From the NCBI RefSeq assembly GCF_004027225.2, contig NW_022651108.1, positions 146,112 through 210,111 of the forward strand: a DNA stretch of 64,000 nt. Reading direction: 5' to 3'. This document shows, piece by piece, positions 63,632 through 64,000 of this stretch (within the stretch, counting starts at the first letter, position 1; every line of letters begins with the position of its first letter). The position numbers were made by a program, and so were the translations under genes. This DNA comes from Strigops habroptila. Taxonomy: Eukaryota; Chordata; Aves; Psittaciformes; Psittacidae. The notes under the pieces were generated by a model. It saw only the letters and a program-made list of their open reading frames with translations. It did not search any database and was not told the DNA's origin.

Positions 63632-64000
63632 CCGGGCCCCCCCGCGCCCCCCCCCGGGTGTCCTGCCCCCCCCCCAAACCCCCCCCGGGGTGTCCTGACC
63701 CCCCCACATCCCCCCCCCGGGGTGTCCTGCCCCCCCCCACATTCCCCCCGCCCGGGTGTCCTGCCCCCCCCAAACCCCCCCGGGGTGTCCCTGACCCCCC
63801 CACATCCCCCCCCCGGGGTGTCCTGACCCCCCACATTCCCCCCCCCGGGTGTCCTGCCCCCCCCCAAACCCCCCCCGGGGTGTCCTGACCCCCCCACATC
63901 CCCCCCCCCCGGGGTGTCCTGCCCCCCCCAAACCCCCCCGGGGTGTCCTGACCCCCCCACATCCCCCCCGGGGTTTCCTGCCCCCGCCCCCCCCCCAACC
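63632..64000. repeat. CCCCGGGGTGTCCTGACCCC array at the right edge
   Basis: About 11 copies of a unit of about 30-32 bases with CCCGGGGTGTCCTG and CCCCCACATCCCC or CCCCAAACCCC, in MARK4 intron 14. It continues past the window. Confidence 0.92.

Overview
This is vertebrate nuclear DNA, most likely from a bird and probably from a GC-rich avian microchromosome. The gene set matches the human 19q13.32 neighbourhood (FBXO46, GIPR, OPA3, VASP, RTN2, FOSB, EXOC3L2, MARK4). Genes have many short exons with GT-AG introns, promoters are CpG-rich, and G/C homopolymers are extreme. Almost every intron and spacer is filled by its own private minisatellite. The species assignment is inference; the gene identities rest on readable protein motifs and intron phases. 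Layout, left to right: the 5' coding part of FBXO46 (-) runs off the left edge. A minisatellite and a CArG/CCAAT/NRF1/ZNF143 promoter block follow. GIPR (-) occupies 3,004-12,247 in 13 coding exons. A 1.5 kb array separates it from OPA3 (+, two coding exons, 14,408-16,837). VASP (-, 13 coding exons, 17,290-22,177) is tail-to-tail with OPA3 and head-to-head with RTN2 (+, 22,745-30,437). An intergenic stretch holds an unassigned CpG/CRE promoter-like block and long arrays. FOSB (+, CDS 34,338-38,569) has a TATA/CRE/SRE promoter, a repeat-built leader and a long 3'UTR ending near 40,740. A minisatellite and a unique island with CRE, MEF2 and CArG motifs follow. EXOC3L2 (-, 11 coding exons, 43,022-50,625) and MARK4 (+, 52,214 to beyond the right edge) share a CCAAT-rich divergent promoter. 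The genes are unrelated in pathway: ubiquitin ligase receptor, incretin receptor, mitochondrial protein, actin regulator, ER-shaping protein, immediate-early transcription factor, exocyst-like protein, polarity kinase. What unites them is ancestral linkage and sequence environment. GIPR-OPA3-VASP-RTN2 keep the relative order and orientation I recall for human, while FOSB-EXOC3L2-MARK4 lie inverted with respect to them. Several human neighbours (QPCTL, SNRPD2, EML2, GPR4, PPM1N, ERCC1, ERCC2, CKM) are not seen here. Four genes (FBXO46, GIPR, VASP, RTN2) each have a single reading-frame break, best explained by one surplus base in or near a long G/C run, so sequence or assembly error is the first explanation to test. 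The most interesting structures are an array in RTN2 that has multiplied a splice acceptor plus the start of its exon, a delta-FosB-like internal intron in FOSB, complementary inverted arrays in GIPR introns, and the putative activity-regulated element downstream of FOSB. I found no mobile elements, RNA genes, CRISPR arrays or bacterial-type systems.
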